Below are positions 10,831 to 22,556 of a stretch of DNA of 64,000 bases, in pieces (position 1 is the first letter of the stretch; each line of letters starts with the position of its first letter). Origin of the DNA: Tricholoma matsutake (Eukaryota > Basidiomycota > Agaricomycetes > Agaricales > Tricholomataceae). The position numbers and the translations under genes are program-made. Where the stretch lies: contig AP026541.1 in the NCBI GenBank assembly GCA_026075535.2, positions 4,712,001-4,776,000 of the forward strand, given 5' to 3'. The notes beneath the pieces are model-generated. The model saw nothing but the letters and a program-made list of their open reading frames with translations, did not search any database and was not told where the DNA came from.

Positions 10831-11679
10831 ATGAGCAGAGGATTTCAGAGAGCTGCTGCCCTACTCGTGCAGAGAGGGTCTATGCCCACAAGTCCGGTCC
10901 ATTCTATTTGTACGATTTGCAAGCTTTTAATGTTTCTCAGGTGCCAGTTTAGAACATGCAAAGCACATACAGCTCAGAAATGTGCCATATAGTGCTAAAC
11001 CCAGCGACATTCGTAGGGCAGTCACCCGTGCAGGGCTGCAAGGCATATCAGATGGCATGTTCATACTCGATTCCATCGCTTTGCAACTAATGTTGCTGTA
11101 AAGTTGCCGTGGAGTATGACCGTTTTTCGCCTACTGGTGATGCACTTATAACCCTCACCGGCCCAGACTTCCTCAGAGACAGCCTGCGCCTCCTCGAACG
11201 GCTTACTATAGCTGGCACTCCTGTATCCGCCAAACAAAAGATCGTCATTGAGGGTCGACAACGAACACGGGGCACAAAAGGACGTGCCGAGGCAGAGGAA
11301 CGCGGCTTGATTGGAGGAAATGGCCCTCACGCAGGTTCCCTAACAAAAACCGGAAGAATGGCCGTCATATGGGGCTTTCCCGGAAAGATGACTGCTGATG
11401 TGGTCTCCCAACATTTCAAAGATTTTAAAATGGAGAGATCGGGGAGAGACAAGGTCAGTGTTCGACGAGTGCCACTGTACGTTATTTCGCCGGTGCTTCG
11501 TCAACAGATTCTTACTTTGGACCAGACCGAACGATGCTTTCAGCATGTTTTCACGTTTTGTTGTCACTCTAGAATCTGTGTCGGAAGCTCACCGCCTTGT
11601 CCGGGATGTTCATATGACGTACTTGAACCCTGAGGCGTTTGGGACAAGATATCGTTTATATGCTCACATTGTATATTAA
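10831..11679 (+). CDS. RRM-like RNA-binding protein, possibly mitochondrial
   Basis: Best model: exons 10831-10940, 10978-11054, 11104-11476 and 11508-11679. It begins MSRGFQRAAALLVQRGSM, a basic, acid-free leader that could be a mitochondrial presequence. It then reads NVPYSAKPSDIRRAVTRAGLQGISD-VAVEYDRF...ALITLTG, with the beta-alpha-beta pattern of an RRM. A second region holds MAVIWGFPGKMTADVVSQHFKDF and FVVTLESVSEAHRLVRDVHMTYLN, which again looks like RRM strands. Three introns are short or unusual: 37 nt; a GC-AG intron of 49 nt (11055-11103); and 31 nt (11477-11507). Each was chosen because it alone keeps the fold in frame. I do not recognise a named orthologue. The start codon is the least certain part. 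Confidence 0.62.
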
Positions 11680-11760
11680 TTCGTTTTCTATTTTGCGCTT
11701 CAAAGCAGACACTTCGTGACTGCGAAATAGGGGAAAGAAAAACATGGTCCAAGAAATGCA

Positions 11761-12596
11761 CTACATCCGGTCAGCTTCCATGTCTTCATCGAGTCTTGTC
11801 CGCTGGCTCTGTTTCCCATAATCAGATAAATAAGGCCACCACGGAAGGAACAAACCATTCTTGTATTGTCTCCGTCGTCGTCTGGCGACCTGCCTCGTTT
11901 GAGCTTGCCATCTGGAGCTGCACCTTCTGCTTCCTTCCAATCTCCTCCCCCTCCAGCAACTGCACCAGGACCGTCTTGAGCATCTGCATAACGCTCTTCT
12001 ACTTCTCTCCTTCGTTCAATTTCAAGCCGTTGTGCCTGAGCTCCCCATCCACCCCGACCTGGGTCATAGTCCTGCCTGTGCTCGTCTCTCACTTGACCAC
12101 CACTCTTGCCACGTCCGAATTGCCGCCCCTCTTTGTATCCCAAGTCCAGGTCGCATCGGATGATCCGCTCGTCAAGTTTTGTTCCACTCACGTACCTCAT
12201 GCTAGCCAGAGCTTCGGCATGAGTGTAGTATTCTACAAAGCAGAATCCACAAGGTGTCCTAGAGTGAGATGTATTGGCTTCGAGAATATCAGAATATTTT
12301 ATAGTTCACGCACCTCGTATTTCGGTCAAGACCCATAATAATTCGCTTTATACCGCCGCCCTCCTCTGGGCTAGCACATTTTGTGAATAGCTCATAGATT
12401 TGCTCTTCGGTCGTATAAAAACTCAAGTTACCAATCTACGATGCATGACCAACCACGCAACAAGAAACAGTGTTAAACCACCCACGTAGAGGGTCGTTGA
12501 TTTCGCTAGCAATTCATTTTGTTTCTGACGGTCGACGCGAGTCTGGGAGTCTTTGTAATTTGAAGGTTGGTCCAACGGAGACACCACATGCGCCAT
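11761..12596 (-). CDS. CBC2: Nuclear cap-binding complex small subunit (CBP20)
   Basis: Binds the m7G cap of nuclear transcripts together with CBP80. It starts at the ATG at 12596 with [20 protein letters not shown]; this N-terminus carries the cap-stacking Tyr of the family. The RRM follows: [20 protein letters not shown], then [25 protein letters not shown], and later [18 protein letters not shown]. Next comes the cap-binding tail [30 protein letters not shown] variable Arg/Gly/Glu-rich region ends the protein. I place the stop at 11761 after a 47-nt terminal intron (AATG/GTTTGT...AACAG) that gives an acidic [10 protein letters not shown] end. Reading through instead would extend the protein to about 11700 with a less plausible hydrophobic tail. 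About 81 bp separate its end from the RRM-like gene's stop. Confidence 0.93.
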
Positions 12597-12715
12597 TTTC
12601 AGCTGTTGACAAGAAAAGTTGTAAAAAACGGCAGTGACGGTGTTCCCACGGGTCAAACGCGTCAAAACGACCTGAGCCGCGTCATCCTGTCCTTTCAACA
12701 CACCTCGTCGCCTTC

Positions 12716-14331
12716 ATGGATGAAATTGGCATTGAAGTTCAGAGAAATGTCAGGCTTTATTCAATGCTGCAGTTGTATCCTAGAAACTGACTGCAATACA
12801 CAGGAACCTATTGAAAAGGCTGCACTCTATCAAGAGCTGCAGGAGGAGGACCTATATATCAAGTACAAGAAACTTGCAAGACATTTAGAGATGCTTGATA
12901 TCCAGGAGAGCTACATCAAGGACGAACAAGCTAATCTCAAGCGCGAACTCATTCGGGCACAAGAAGAGGTCAAACGTATTCAAGCTGTCCCCCTTGTAAT
13001 TGGCCAGTTCCTCGAACCCATCGACCAGAACACAGGCATCGTTGGCTCCACCACTGGGTCAAATTATGTCGTCCGGATTCTCTCCACTCTTGACCGGGAA
13101 CTTCTCAAACCTTCTGCATCCGTTGCTCTACATCGACACTCAAATTCGCTAGTGGACATTCTCCCTCCTGAAGCCGACTCTTCTATCTCTATGCTGGGCA
13201 AGGAGGAGAAGCCGGATGTGACATATCACGATGTTGGAGGAATGGACAGCCAGAAACAAGAGATCCGAGAAGCAGTCGAGCTTCCCTTGACGCACTTTGA
13301 TTTATACAAGAAAATTGGAATTGACCCACCTCGGGGTGTTCTGCTGTATGGCCCGCCGGGTGTGCCCCTTTCTTTGGTTATCTTTTATGTCCATTAATAA
13401 CCAACTTTCAATTTAGGTACGGGCAAAACAATGTTAGTGAAGGCGGTGGCCCATCATACAACAGCCGCCTTCATCCGCGTTGTTGGCAGTGAATTTGTAC
13501 AGAAGTACCTCGGTGAGGGTCCACGTATGGTACGAGATGTTTTCCGACTTGCACGAGAGAACTCGCCGGCAATCATTTTCATCGATGAAATCGACGCAAT
13601 CGCGACGAAACGTTTCGATGCGCAAACAGGTGCCGATCGTGAAGTTCAACGAATTCTGCTTGAACTCCTCAATCAAATGGATGGTTTTGACCAGACCAGC
13701 AATGTCAAGGTTTGCCCTCCATCCAGAAGATTGAGGTGATAATATTCTCTCATCGTCATTTGTGTCCCACAGGTGATCATGGCAACAAATCGCGCAGATA
13801 CACTTGATCCTGCATTGCTCCGCCCCGGTCGTCTCGACCGAAAGATCGAATTCCCTCGACCATCGCGCCGAGAAAAGCGCCTGATTTTTCAGACTGTCAC
13901 GGGTAAGATGAACCTAGGACCAGATGTCGACTTAGAGGACTGTGAGCGCTTTCTTTATGACCGCCGGAAACATGATTGAAGATCTACCAACCAGATGTGT
14001 CTCGACCCGACCCACTATCATCGGCAGACATCGCATCCATAGTCCAGGCTGCTGGTCTTCAGGGTATGTCTTCTTTCCAGAATTTAGCCTATTCTTACCT
14101 TCATTAGCTGTTCGGAAAAATCGTTATGTAATCCTTCCAATAGACTTTGAGGAGGCGTGGAAAGTAAGTTGTTTGTTTGGTTTGATCGTAGTTCACCCCA
14201 ACATTTTTCTTTCCCTTGCTCTTGCTAGCAAACGATCAAGAGGTCAGATGAAACTCACGAGTTCTGTGCGTGCTGCCGCCCATCTACATCTTCTTTGTCT
14301 TATTCTTTCTCTATCGACTTTAGATCGGTAA
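12716..14331 (+). CDS. RPT3: 26S proteasome regulatory ATPase Rpt3 (PSMC4)
   Basis: One of six AAA+ ATPases of the 19S base that unfold ubiquitylated proteins and open the 20S gate. About 415 residues. Exon 1 is [11 protein letters not shown]. The coiled coil follows ([20 protein letters not shown]...), then the OB domain ([20 protein letters not shown]). The AAA module has [17 protein letters not shown], Walker A GPPGTGKT split by an intron, Walker B FIDEIDAI, the [21 protein letters not shown] block with Arg fingers, and the helical lid [12 protein letters not shown]. The terminal exons give [17 protein letters not shown] and end in FYR, a complete HbYX motif that docks into the 20S alpha ring. 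It is head to head with CBC2 over 119 bp. Confidence 0.97.
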
Positions 14332-15000
14332 CATGGGAGTCACTTTCCTTAGGTATATATCGTCGTCTTTCTCACACCTGATATTGTAACCTGACTTTTT
14401 TGCAGTCCTCTGTCTTTGTACTATTTTCCCAACCATGTTTCTTTCAAGCCTATGAACTTTCATGACTCATGTCATCTGTTTTCAACGCTCGTTCACTTTA
14501 GCGCCCTTCCGCATGATGCTCTACGGACTGGCGTTCATTATACGAAGCAAAAACAATCATTTCCCATCCTATATGTGCGTCTACTCTACAACAAGAATGG
14601 AAGTAAAAGCCTCCCAGATGGGGAACAACTACCTCGCCCAAAATGACGTGGTATACCTTATTGAGAACGTTGACCTTGTCAGAGCTAATTTCCTTTTTAT
14701 CTTACCCTAGATCAATATATTTACTAGATTCCAGTAACCAATACTTAACCTCAGTGCTATGACCTTAACGTCCCGAACACATCGCATTTCGCTCCTCAAC
14801 ACTCTGGTCGACGTAGAATTCTTACACGTTCGTCCTCATTTTAAAGGAGCTATAAAAAATTTGCAGCCTTAAAAGCGCTTGCCTTGGATGAACTCAATCC
14901 TCTTAATCAGTAGAGATCTTTGAAGTTGTCATAGGACACATTTGTATGACACCATTCATGTATAATCAATTAGGAACATTGTTAAGTATACTTACTTAAC
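14332..15000. other. Intergenic between RPT3 and P5CR 3' ends
   Basis: 669 bp. A segment near 14355-14405 looks like an intron (GTATAT...TTTTTTGCAG), and joining across it opens a frame of about 85 codons beginning MGVTFLSPLSLYY just after the RPT3 stop. The frame has no recognisable domain and uneven composition, so I do not call a gene; an intron in the RPT3 3' UTR is possible. The remainder is AT-rich without signals. Confidence 0.4.
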
Positions 15001-16210
15001 CTACTTTTTTTGTTGTCCTAAAGCAGTGGCGTGCTCAGTAGCTACTTGTATTGCCCGAGCAATAGTCGAGCGGACTCTGCCGTCTTCCATGGCCAGCAGG
15101 CCAGCAATAGTACAACCCCCAGGAGCTATCGACAAGTAAGAATTTACTCCGCTGAAATGAATTGATGGCGTACTAGTTACCGCATCCTTGAGTTGTGCTG
15201 GATGTGAGCCTCCTTGAAGTACCATACGAGCTGCACCTTGCAGACCTAGTGGCCAGGATGAATTCAGCCCTTTGAGACTCGAGAACTCGAAGCTTACTCT
15301 GGGATGCCAATTCCAACGCCTCCGCCCTTGGAAGACCCATCATGACACCTCCGTCTGCCATGGCCTCCAGGAAGAGGCAGGCAAAGGCAGGGCCTGCCCC
15401 AGAGAGGGCAGTACAGGCATCAAAATGTTTTTCGTCGAGGAAACGGCAACGACCGATTGATGAGAATATTTTCAATATGATAACCTGATCTGTTTCCGTG
15501 TCGGACGAAGATGGGAGATTGGAGACTACAGTCATTCCTTCACGGATCTGCGGGTAGTTCAATAAAATGGACGAATAGATACCCAAATATTTTCACTGAC
15601 TTTGCATGGAGTATTGGGCATAGCTCGGATGACTTTGGTGGAAGGAGGAACGAGATCTGATAGCTGATGTATGGTGACACCAGCTAGGATGCTAATCAGC
15701 AGTTTTCCGGCCAATGCGTCCCTCATGCCTGGTTCGCCTAGGATTGTATGTGCGAGCTGAGGCTTGCAACTGAATTGGAAATCTCAAATTCAACGAACAC
15801 GAATGGGTCTCATCCTACAACATACCAAAGTAACACGATATCCGATTGCGCAGCAGAGTTGACATTTTGGCGTGCAACAACCTCGATGCTTGCACCTAGA
15901 GAACCAAGCCCTTCGAAGATTACACGTAATTTTGCGGCACTTTCGTTGCGGCTGACGCACGCGATAAACCGTTCCGGCAAGGATGCGTCTGGGACGCCAA
16001 CAGGAGTCAAAGTTCCGGGGGTGTGTGATTCCCATTTAGCAGCTTGAAAATCTGTCTGGAGCCTTGAGCTTGAATTGAGACTCTCTACAACACCAGACAG
16101 GATCGCAATCCCCATGGTACCACAACCTGGGTTAGCAACATGAGCGAACATTCTTTACGAAAGGTGAAGAGGGTGAAGAGAGAACCTAACACGCATAGCG
16201 TATAGCCCAT
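15001..16210 (-). CDS. PRO3: Pyrroline-5-carboxylate reductase (last step of proline synthesis)
   Basis: Reduces 1-pyrroline-5-carboxylate to L-proline with NAD(P)H. The start at 16210 gives MGYTLCVL, which continues across a short intron into GCGTMGIAILSGVVESL, the N-terminal Rossmann dinucleotide loop. Later pieces: FIACVSRNESAAKLR, then KPQLAHTIL, then ISILAGVTIHQL and the substrate-site region IRAMPNTPCKIREGMTVV. The dimerisation/catalytic segment ACTALSGAGPAFACLFLEAMADGGVMMGLPR and the TTPGGCTIAGLLAMEDGRVRS signature (PGGCTIAGL is the family hallmark) complete it. Length about 290 residues, normal. It is divergent with ALG13 over 96 bp. Confidence 0.95.
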
Positions 16211-16306
16211 GATGATATGATGAAGAAAGAAAGTGATTACGCCTCATTTTGTGAATGACTGGATGACCCAACAAGGGATCAATCGATCACCAAGCCTTGA
16301 CCCGGA

Positions 16307-16925
16307 ATGCTCGCATTCGTTACCGTTGGTTCAACAGGTTTTGATTCCCTTGTACAATCCATCCTTTCATCACCAGTTCTCTCTAGCCTACGTGTCAAGG
16401 GTTATACACGCCTCACTGTTCAATGTGGTGACTCAAACTTTGAACTGGCTTCCAACTCCGATTCGCGCCATTGGTTTTTGGAGAGGGACGGACTCATGGT
16501 CAAGCTATGGAAGTTCAAACCATCACTGGAAGAGGAATACGAGCGTGCAGATCTAGTGATTAGCCATGCAGGTATGCCGTGAACTAAACAATATCAAGTT
16601 GATGCCGTGAGGGGATGTGCACAGGGTCTGGGACTATCCTCGACGTGTTGAGACTTGGGAAGCCATTGATCGTGGTACCAAACCCCACGCTGCTGGATAA
16701 CCATCAAGAAGAACTGGCGTCTGCGCTGGCGGAGCTTGGCCACCTACAGTCCACAACTGTCGCGTGAGTTGCTTGCATGGTGTCATCTGCAGCTTTACGA
16801 ACATTGGACTCAGCGATCTCCCACGAGCGATTCAGATTTTTGATCCTTCAGCCCTTGTACCATTCCCCGCATTTGAAGGGAGCCGTTTTGCGCGGTTGTT
16901 AGATGAAGAAATGGGCTTTATATAG
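16307..16925 (+). CDS. ALG13: UDP-GlcNAc transferase catalytic subunit ALG13
   Basis: Soluble catalytic half of the ALG13/ALG14 complex, which adds the second GlcNAc to dolichol-PP-GlcNAc on the cytosolic ER face. Three exons, about 172 residues. It opens with [20 protein letters not shown], the glycine-turn motif of the GT28-type fold. Next comes [26 protein letters not shown], with the SHAGSG nucleotide-sugar loop split by an intron. Then [28 protein letters not shown], which carries the conserved VPN and DNHQ residues. The C-terminus, [14 protein letters not shown], is short, as in yeast ALG13 and unlike the multidomain animal form. The ALG14 membrane anchor is not in this window. Confidence 0.95.
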
Positions 16926-17009
16926 CTTTGTTTATCTACCTTGTTCATGAGTGCATCGATCTTCCTTCTAAACGGCGCGGTTTGACGAAAGTCACGAAAC
17001 TAGACGAGC

Positions 17010-17995
17010 ATGAATTCTCGAGCCGTTACCGCCACGGTGGTGAACAACGATCCTTGTAATTACGAGGAAGAAAATGTGCATGCAGTATATGATGAGATTG
17101 CATCCCATTTCTCGTCTACTCGTTACAAAGTGAGTTCAAATAACACTACTCCACTGATGGCGACTACTACTAAGTACCCTGGTTTAGCCATGGCCCATCA
17201 TCGCTCAGTTTATTTCTAATCTGCCTACTGGTTGGATAGGCTTGGACTCTGGTACAGGGAATGGAAAATCCTTGCCCCTGCCTCTAGATAGACCAGGAGC
17301 AGTCTTCACCATCGGTCTCGACAGGAGTCGAAATCTACTAGCGATTGCAAGAGCAGCTGGTGGTACAGGAGTAACGAGAGAAGTGGTATGGGGCGACATG
17401 CTTGGTCACGGGTGGAGGCACAGATCTTTTGTGAGTCAGTCTATCCGAATCCCATAGTGATCTTACTGTGGGGAAGGACTATGCTATATCGATAGCAACC
17501 ATTCATCACCTCGCAACACACAAGCGCCGAGTGTTAGCTGTGAAAGTGCAGTGTTTTCATTTTTGCTGGTTAAAGTCATTGAGGTCAATTTGGCAGAGAC
17601 TCCTTCAATCAGTATCCTCAAGTCATGGTCGTATTTTAATATACGTCTGGGCCGTCGAACAAGACGAACTATCCAAGCGAAAGATTCCGGCTGTGGATGA
17701 AAGCACGCCTACTTCAGGGAAGGACGTGGTCGTTCCGTGGGTGTTGTCCAAAGACCTGGATAATAGGGCACCCCCAACGAATGAACCACGAGTACTTAAT
17801 CGATACTATCACATGTTTGCTAAAGGCGAGCTTCGTAGGCTGGTGGAAGAGGCGACCAGAGAACTAGAGCTTCAAGTTGGGCCTCCAATGCCAAATGGGG
17901 CCCTCGGCGTGATGCAAGGGGTAGAGATTGTGGAGGATAGTTGGGAACGATCAAATTACTATGTTGAACTTAGATGTTGGGAGAATCGACATTAG
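17010..17995 (+). CDS. TRM9: tRNA (uridine-34 mcm5) methyltransferase TRM9
   Basis: SAM-dependent enzyme that completes mcm5U/mcm5s2U at the tRNA wobble position together with TRM112. Four or five exons, about 280 residues. The N-terminus has the family marker NVHAVYDEIASHFSSTRYK. The SAM site follows as GLDSGTGNGKSLPLPLDRPG, then IGLDRSRNLLAIAR and the acidic motif with VWGDML. The catalytic-region motif DYAISIATIHHLATHKRRVLA is restored across an intron, then GRILIYVWAVEQ. The loop DVVVPWVLSKD with NRYYHMFAKGELRRL and the C-terminal YYVELRCWEN agree with TRM9/ALKBH8 methyltransferase domains. One oddity is GTGNGK where many relatives have GCGNGK in motif I. Confidence 0.93.
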
Positions 17996-18105
17996 AATGT
18001 AAACGAGGCCGATGGAATGATGAAAAGCTTGCAGGGTATCACCCACAGCAAATGAACATTGTAACATACTACTAATGCGACAAGGTGGAAACCAACGCAA
18101 ATAGA

Positions 18106-18897
18106 TCATTCGCTCGCTGCCATGACTTCGAAAGGGTAGTCAGCATATACCGAATGAAGGGTGGTACAATACATACTGGCATTGATCAGATCTCCGCCGC
18201 TCTCTTTTAGTACTCTCACTGCTTTTGCTCGAGAGCAATTGACCTGTCGATTAAATCAAGTCATGAAATATCCTCGACATCAGAAGGAAGCGCACCTGGG
18301 CCATCACGAGATCGATATCCTTAGGGTCAACGCCAGTCTCATCCAGGGGTCCATCCTCCTCTGGCGCCTCGAGATCCGGAATGTCGTCATCGTCATCGTC
18401 GTCACCACCAACACCAGATTCTTCCAGGTTGCCTGCACCTGCACCACCACTCGCAGCTAATTGCTGAGCAGCAGAAAGCTGCGCCTGCGAGTTCATGTCC
18501 TCGATCTGCAGAAGAAGATTATGAGCATCTGAAAATCCAATTTCGCTTTACGGGGCTAACCTTTGCTTCGCCAAAAACAACGTAACAATCACTATTGGGT
18601 GACTTGTACACATCGGGTGAGGCAATAACGAACAGAACCTACACCAATTTCTTTGTGAACAAACGCTTCAATTGACTCAAAAGAACGAACGTTTTTCGGT
18701 CTTCGTAGAGTGACGCGGGTGATATTAGGGACCTTCTTCAAGCCCAAACCAAGGAGAGCTTTTCTAGCTTTGCGCTCTGACCGTGACTGGATTTTGTCAA
18801 GCGCAGCGGAGGAGGTGGGATCTTCTTCGTGGTCATGCTCGTGGTCATGCTCATGTTCGGAGTGGTCAGAGTTTACTTCCTCGATATGGGCAGACAT
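18106..18897 (-). CDS. EGD2: Nascent polypeptide-associated complex alpha subunit (EGD2)
   Basis: Ribosome-tunnel-exit chaperone subunit that pairs with NAC-beta. The start at 18897 gives [21 protein letters not shown], a His/Asp/Glu-rich leader. The NAC domain follows: [20 protein letters not shown], then [25 protein letters not shown] and [13 protein letters not shown]. An acidic linker with seven Asp in a row leads to the C-terminal UBA domain EETG-type region [40 protein letters not shown]. The last join uses a short 3' intron and restores the family ending. About 200 residues. An in-frame ATG further upstream (18966) would add 23 residues of non-family sequence, so the shorter start is preferred. 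It converges with TRM9 (110 bp between stop codons). Confidence 0.93.
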
Positions 18898-19172
18898 CTG
18901 TTGAACGGCTTTGTCAGTATCCAGAATCGATGAAGCCCATCCATCGTATGCAAGTGGCCCAGTCATTCATCTCAATTCTCTCAGATGCATAGCTATACTG
19001 AAGACTCGGCGTACCTTGGAATTTTCAGGTCAGGCAAAAGGCGAGCTCAACGCTGCTCCGAGCCCGACGTCGAACTTCGTGACGAGCGTTGTTTGCCGCT
19101 GATTGTCATAGCTTTGTGAATCAAACAAAGTGAGGTTTGTTTGATTGCTTTTCGAATTCCATTCTGATTGAA

Positions 19173-22045
19173 ATGCAGAGTGCTAGTCTCGCTCGCCATG
19201 TCCGCTCGGTTTTAGAATCGCTTCCAGAGGCATTACCACGTCATGAACTATTGAATCTAACTAACGAATTTGTTCTCGAGTGCTCGTCACAAAATCCCCA
19301 TGTCCAACTTTCCCAACTGGAGGAAGATCTACAAAAAGTACTTCATGATGTTGACCATTCTGCTTTGTTCCAAACCGAAGTTCTTCTTGATGTTCTTCAT
19401 CATCTTGGTCCCATCCTTCCGCCCACTTCGGTTATCTCGTGGTTTGATATCGTCCTCCGACCTGCATTGCGTGAGCCGAAGCTTCCCACAGCAACCTTGA
19501 ACCACGCAAAAGACCTCATTGTCTTTGCTTTGCGGAACACTGAAGATGGTTTCTCGGATAAAGTAGGCGATTTCAGACGTCGATTGCTTGACCTCTACCT
19601 TCTGGATGCATTTAATGAGGGTTCGGGGGATGATCTTCTCGAGTGGGCAGAACTGGACGAAGAGCAAAGGGAGAAGAGAACACATTGGAAATGTAATTTA
19701 GAAGATCTATTGTTGAAATTTGCTACCGAGCGACCACAAGTGAGTTTTTGTGGTGTTTTGTGGTGTTTCTGTACTTGTGAACGTTGACAATGGTCAGGAT
19801 CTGTTGACGGAAATCTATGTACATTTTGAAGAGCCCGCTTCTCGGCTACAGTTATTCATACTTCTCAACCTCTATACCTCGGGACCATCCTTCCAAGCAT
19901 CGTCAATGGTCCTAGCAACTCATCCATTGATGACCAGTGTATTGCGCTCTTTGATGTTGGACAACTCCTCGACTGTCTGCACCATTGGTTTAACTCTTCT
20001 TGTCAAATTACTTCCTGTCTTCGCTGTGCACGCTCGTGGGGTTTTGAAATCAATGCTACCTGGATTGCTGGCGGTCCTAGCAAGACTACTGTGTTGGAAA
20101 GAAAGGCCGCCTTCAGGTTTGCCAGTAGATGATCCTCCAAGTGAAGAACTTGAACGAGAGTTGGAAAATGAAATTAATCGCATCATCCCAATACGCTCAA
20201 CCTTCCACTGGAGAAGATTGGAATCGACGTTCAATGCAACGCCATCTCATCCTCCTTCTCCACGCCCATATTTCACCGCACTGTACTACCTATACCCATC
20301 AAATGTCCTTAGATTCTCGAGCAATCCTACTTTGTATCTTGTCGATCACTCTTATCCAAGTCCATACACTTTAGAGTGGCACCAAGTTTTCCCTGAGGAT
20401 GAAATTCGGAAAAGGAGCGAGGTGAGACTATCATATTCAATCAGGATAGTGCTTACAATATTCCAGCGTTTGATTCGAGAACATGTCTGCCATCCCCTGC
20501 TCATCTGGCGTGATGCAACGGCTGAGCTATCGGAACCCGAGTTCTGGACGCGCTACAGTGTTGCTAGGATAACATGTGAGGCAGGCATGCTTGATGTGCG
20601 CAGTAATGCGCTGGGGATAGCAGCTACTCAATCATCAGGTGCCACAGCACCGCACCAACCTTTGGAGGATGGTAGCTCAGGAACTACGGATGAAGAGCAG
20701 CTTCCTACGCACATAATTCGTCCGATTGAGTTGTCACCAGGGAGGACAAGCATATCCATACGTGACATGATCAGCACAGCGGTGGCGCTGAAATCTAACA
20801 TGGATGTACAGGTAGTTAATCCAGTGTCGCAGTGGCCTCATCTACTTTTCTCGCCTCCAGTTGGAAGTACTACATCCCTACCGGTTTCGTCCGACAGTGT
20901 TACGACCCCTCCTCAAATCATTCAGGTCATTTCGGCATTGCAGCGTGAGGCCCTGCTGTTACGCAATGAGCTCAATTTCGAGCTTTGGCTTTCAAGAGAG
21001 AATGTTCAGCACATAGGGCGACTTTATGAAGACCGCATTCTATCAAAGACAGCAGAAACTGAACGGCAAGGTTTGGTAAGTTCTCTTCAGCATTTCCTTT
21101 CCCCAAATACAAACACTAATACTCATTCTGTATTCCTTTGACAGTTCAACAAACTTCGGAAGTACAGAAACCAAGTCATTAACCTTGAAGCTGAGCTTCG
21201 CGAACACAAGCAGCAAGCTTCTTCAGCCAAAAACAGGTATGCCGACTGGAACACAGAGCTGCAGAAGAAATTGAGGGAGTTGAAGGAAGAGAAGAAAGCA
21301 TGGATATTCGAAGCTGCCGCGCTCCGTAGCGCAGCAAAGGAGGCTCAGGTATACGATTCATCCAGCATCAGTTCAAAAGCTGACAGTCAATGTAGGCTCT
21401 TTTCGAAGCGCAAGGGAAACTATTAGCAAACGCTTCTGAAGAAGTTTTCGAGTTGCAAACGCAGAAGAAAGAAACGCAGCATAAAATAGATCGGTTGAGG
21501 GACTACGAACGGCAAATTGAACAGCACATCAAGATCCAGCGTTTGTGGTAAATTATAACCTTACTTACTTGATCCTTTGGATGTCCACACTTCCACAACG
21601 CAGGGACGACGATTTTGCGAAATTTAACGACCAAGCAAGCCAGATTTCGCTCATGCAGAGCCAATATCGACAGTTGGAGATGCGCCTCGAAAGTCATGAA
21701 AAGACACAGGCGAAAATGGAAGATAGTGCGCGGTAAGGCCATTGTTCATACCATTCCGCCACGAGAGCTGAGTTTGTTGTCAGTGCCAATCGTAGAAAAA
21801 TTCAGGCGCTAGAAGCTCGCCTATTGCAGGCACATCAAATAAGCGACTCAAAACAACACCCTGGTCCTGAAATCGCAGTTTTTGCCGCTGAGAGCTCAAC
21901 ATTGATGGAGACGAATAACAAGCTGAAAGATGAGAATATGTTGTTGAAAGACGAACTGGAAGAGATGAGAGCTATGATTGAGTTACTGAAAGGGAGGAAG
22001 GGGCTAATATCGGAACCCAGAGCAAGTGCAGCGTTGTCTGTTTAA
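19173..22045 (+). CDS. TSC1: Hamartin (TSC1) homologue
   Basis: Scaffold of the TSC1-TSC2 complex that restrains Rheb and TORC1 and controls amino-acid uptake in fission yeast. The start used is the ATG at 19173 (MQSASLARHVRSVLESL); an in-frame ATG at 19137 is possible. The N-terminal helical repeat core runs to about residue 350 with landmarks LLTEIYVHFEEPASRLQLF, VLATHPLMTSVLRSLMLDNSSTV and VLKSMLPGLLAVLARLLCWKE, the last typical of hamartin. A Ser/Thr/Pro-rich middle follows. Several small exons then encode a long coiled coil (KLRKYRNQVINLEAELREHK..., ELQKKLRELKEEKKAW..., QIEQHIKIQRLW). The protein is about 870 residues, intermediate between S. pombe and human forms. Its TSC2 partner is not in the window. 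Confidence 0.9.
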
Positions 22046-22556
22046 GTGCCACTGTCTACGGAATGCAGAAACTCACTGGAATTGATCGTGCGCGCTAATG
22101 GGGCACGCAATGAGAGAAGGGAAGCTACACTCGTCATAAACGCGGGTTCCAAGGGTAGCGTTTTTGTAGGCCTCTGCGCTGAGGAAAAACTTTCTCATGG
22201 CCTCGCCAACTCCCAGGCTGTGCCTGCATTCAACGTGAATACCGTCTTCACATAGTGCTATAGTTCAGCAGATGCTGTGTTGAGGAAAGTCCCCTCTTGC
22301 CTCCTCATCATTACTGCTATAGTTTTTAAATTTCACGGCCCACCCACCTACACCCTTTTCATTTATATAACAAATTCATATCAGAGTTACATACTGCACT
22401 CTCTGTGTTGAGCACCCCCCGCTCCGAGCTTGCCTATCTTATTTGGGACCGCTTCGGCGGCCCTGCATACGACTCGGCATCCGTCACGGTATTCCGAATC
22501 ACGGCACGTGATGACCGCGTCGAGCTCGCGTTAGCGCGTATTCAACCAGCCTTCCG
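22046..22556. promoter_or_regulatory. Intergenic region upstream of SPC24
   Basis: 511 bp between TSC1 and SPC24, which are on the same strand. A CACGTG with flanking AT (CACGTGAT, 22505-22512) lies about 47 nt before the SPC24 ATG; on the minus strand it reads ATCACGTG, a Cbf1-type site. The rest contains GC-rich steps (GCGCG) near 22520-22540 and an AT-rich stretch (22320-22390). No gene is supported. Confidence 0.45.
22505..22510. promoter_or_regulatory. CACGTG motif upstream of SPC24
   Basis: Single CACGTG; with its flank it reads ATCACGTG on the minus strand, the Cbf1/CDEI-type core. It ends 47 nt before the SPC24 ATG. The site is seen; its use is inferred. Confidence 0.4.

Noticed and set aside
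10741..10992. Plus-strand frame beginning before the RRM-like gene (MRVQIDLNNRDW...)
   Set aside because: It runs through the shared promoter, and its continuation is out of frame with the RRM sequence; the ATG at 10831 gives an in-phase model.
14333..14646. Spliceable frame MGVTFLSPLSLYY... directly after RPT3
   Set aside because: It needs an intron within the probable RPT3 3' UTR and yields no recognised domain. It may simply be a 3' UTR intron.
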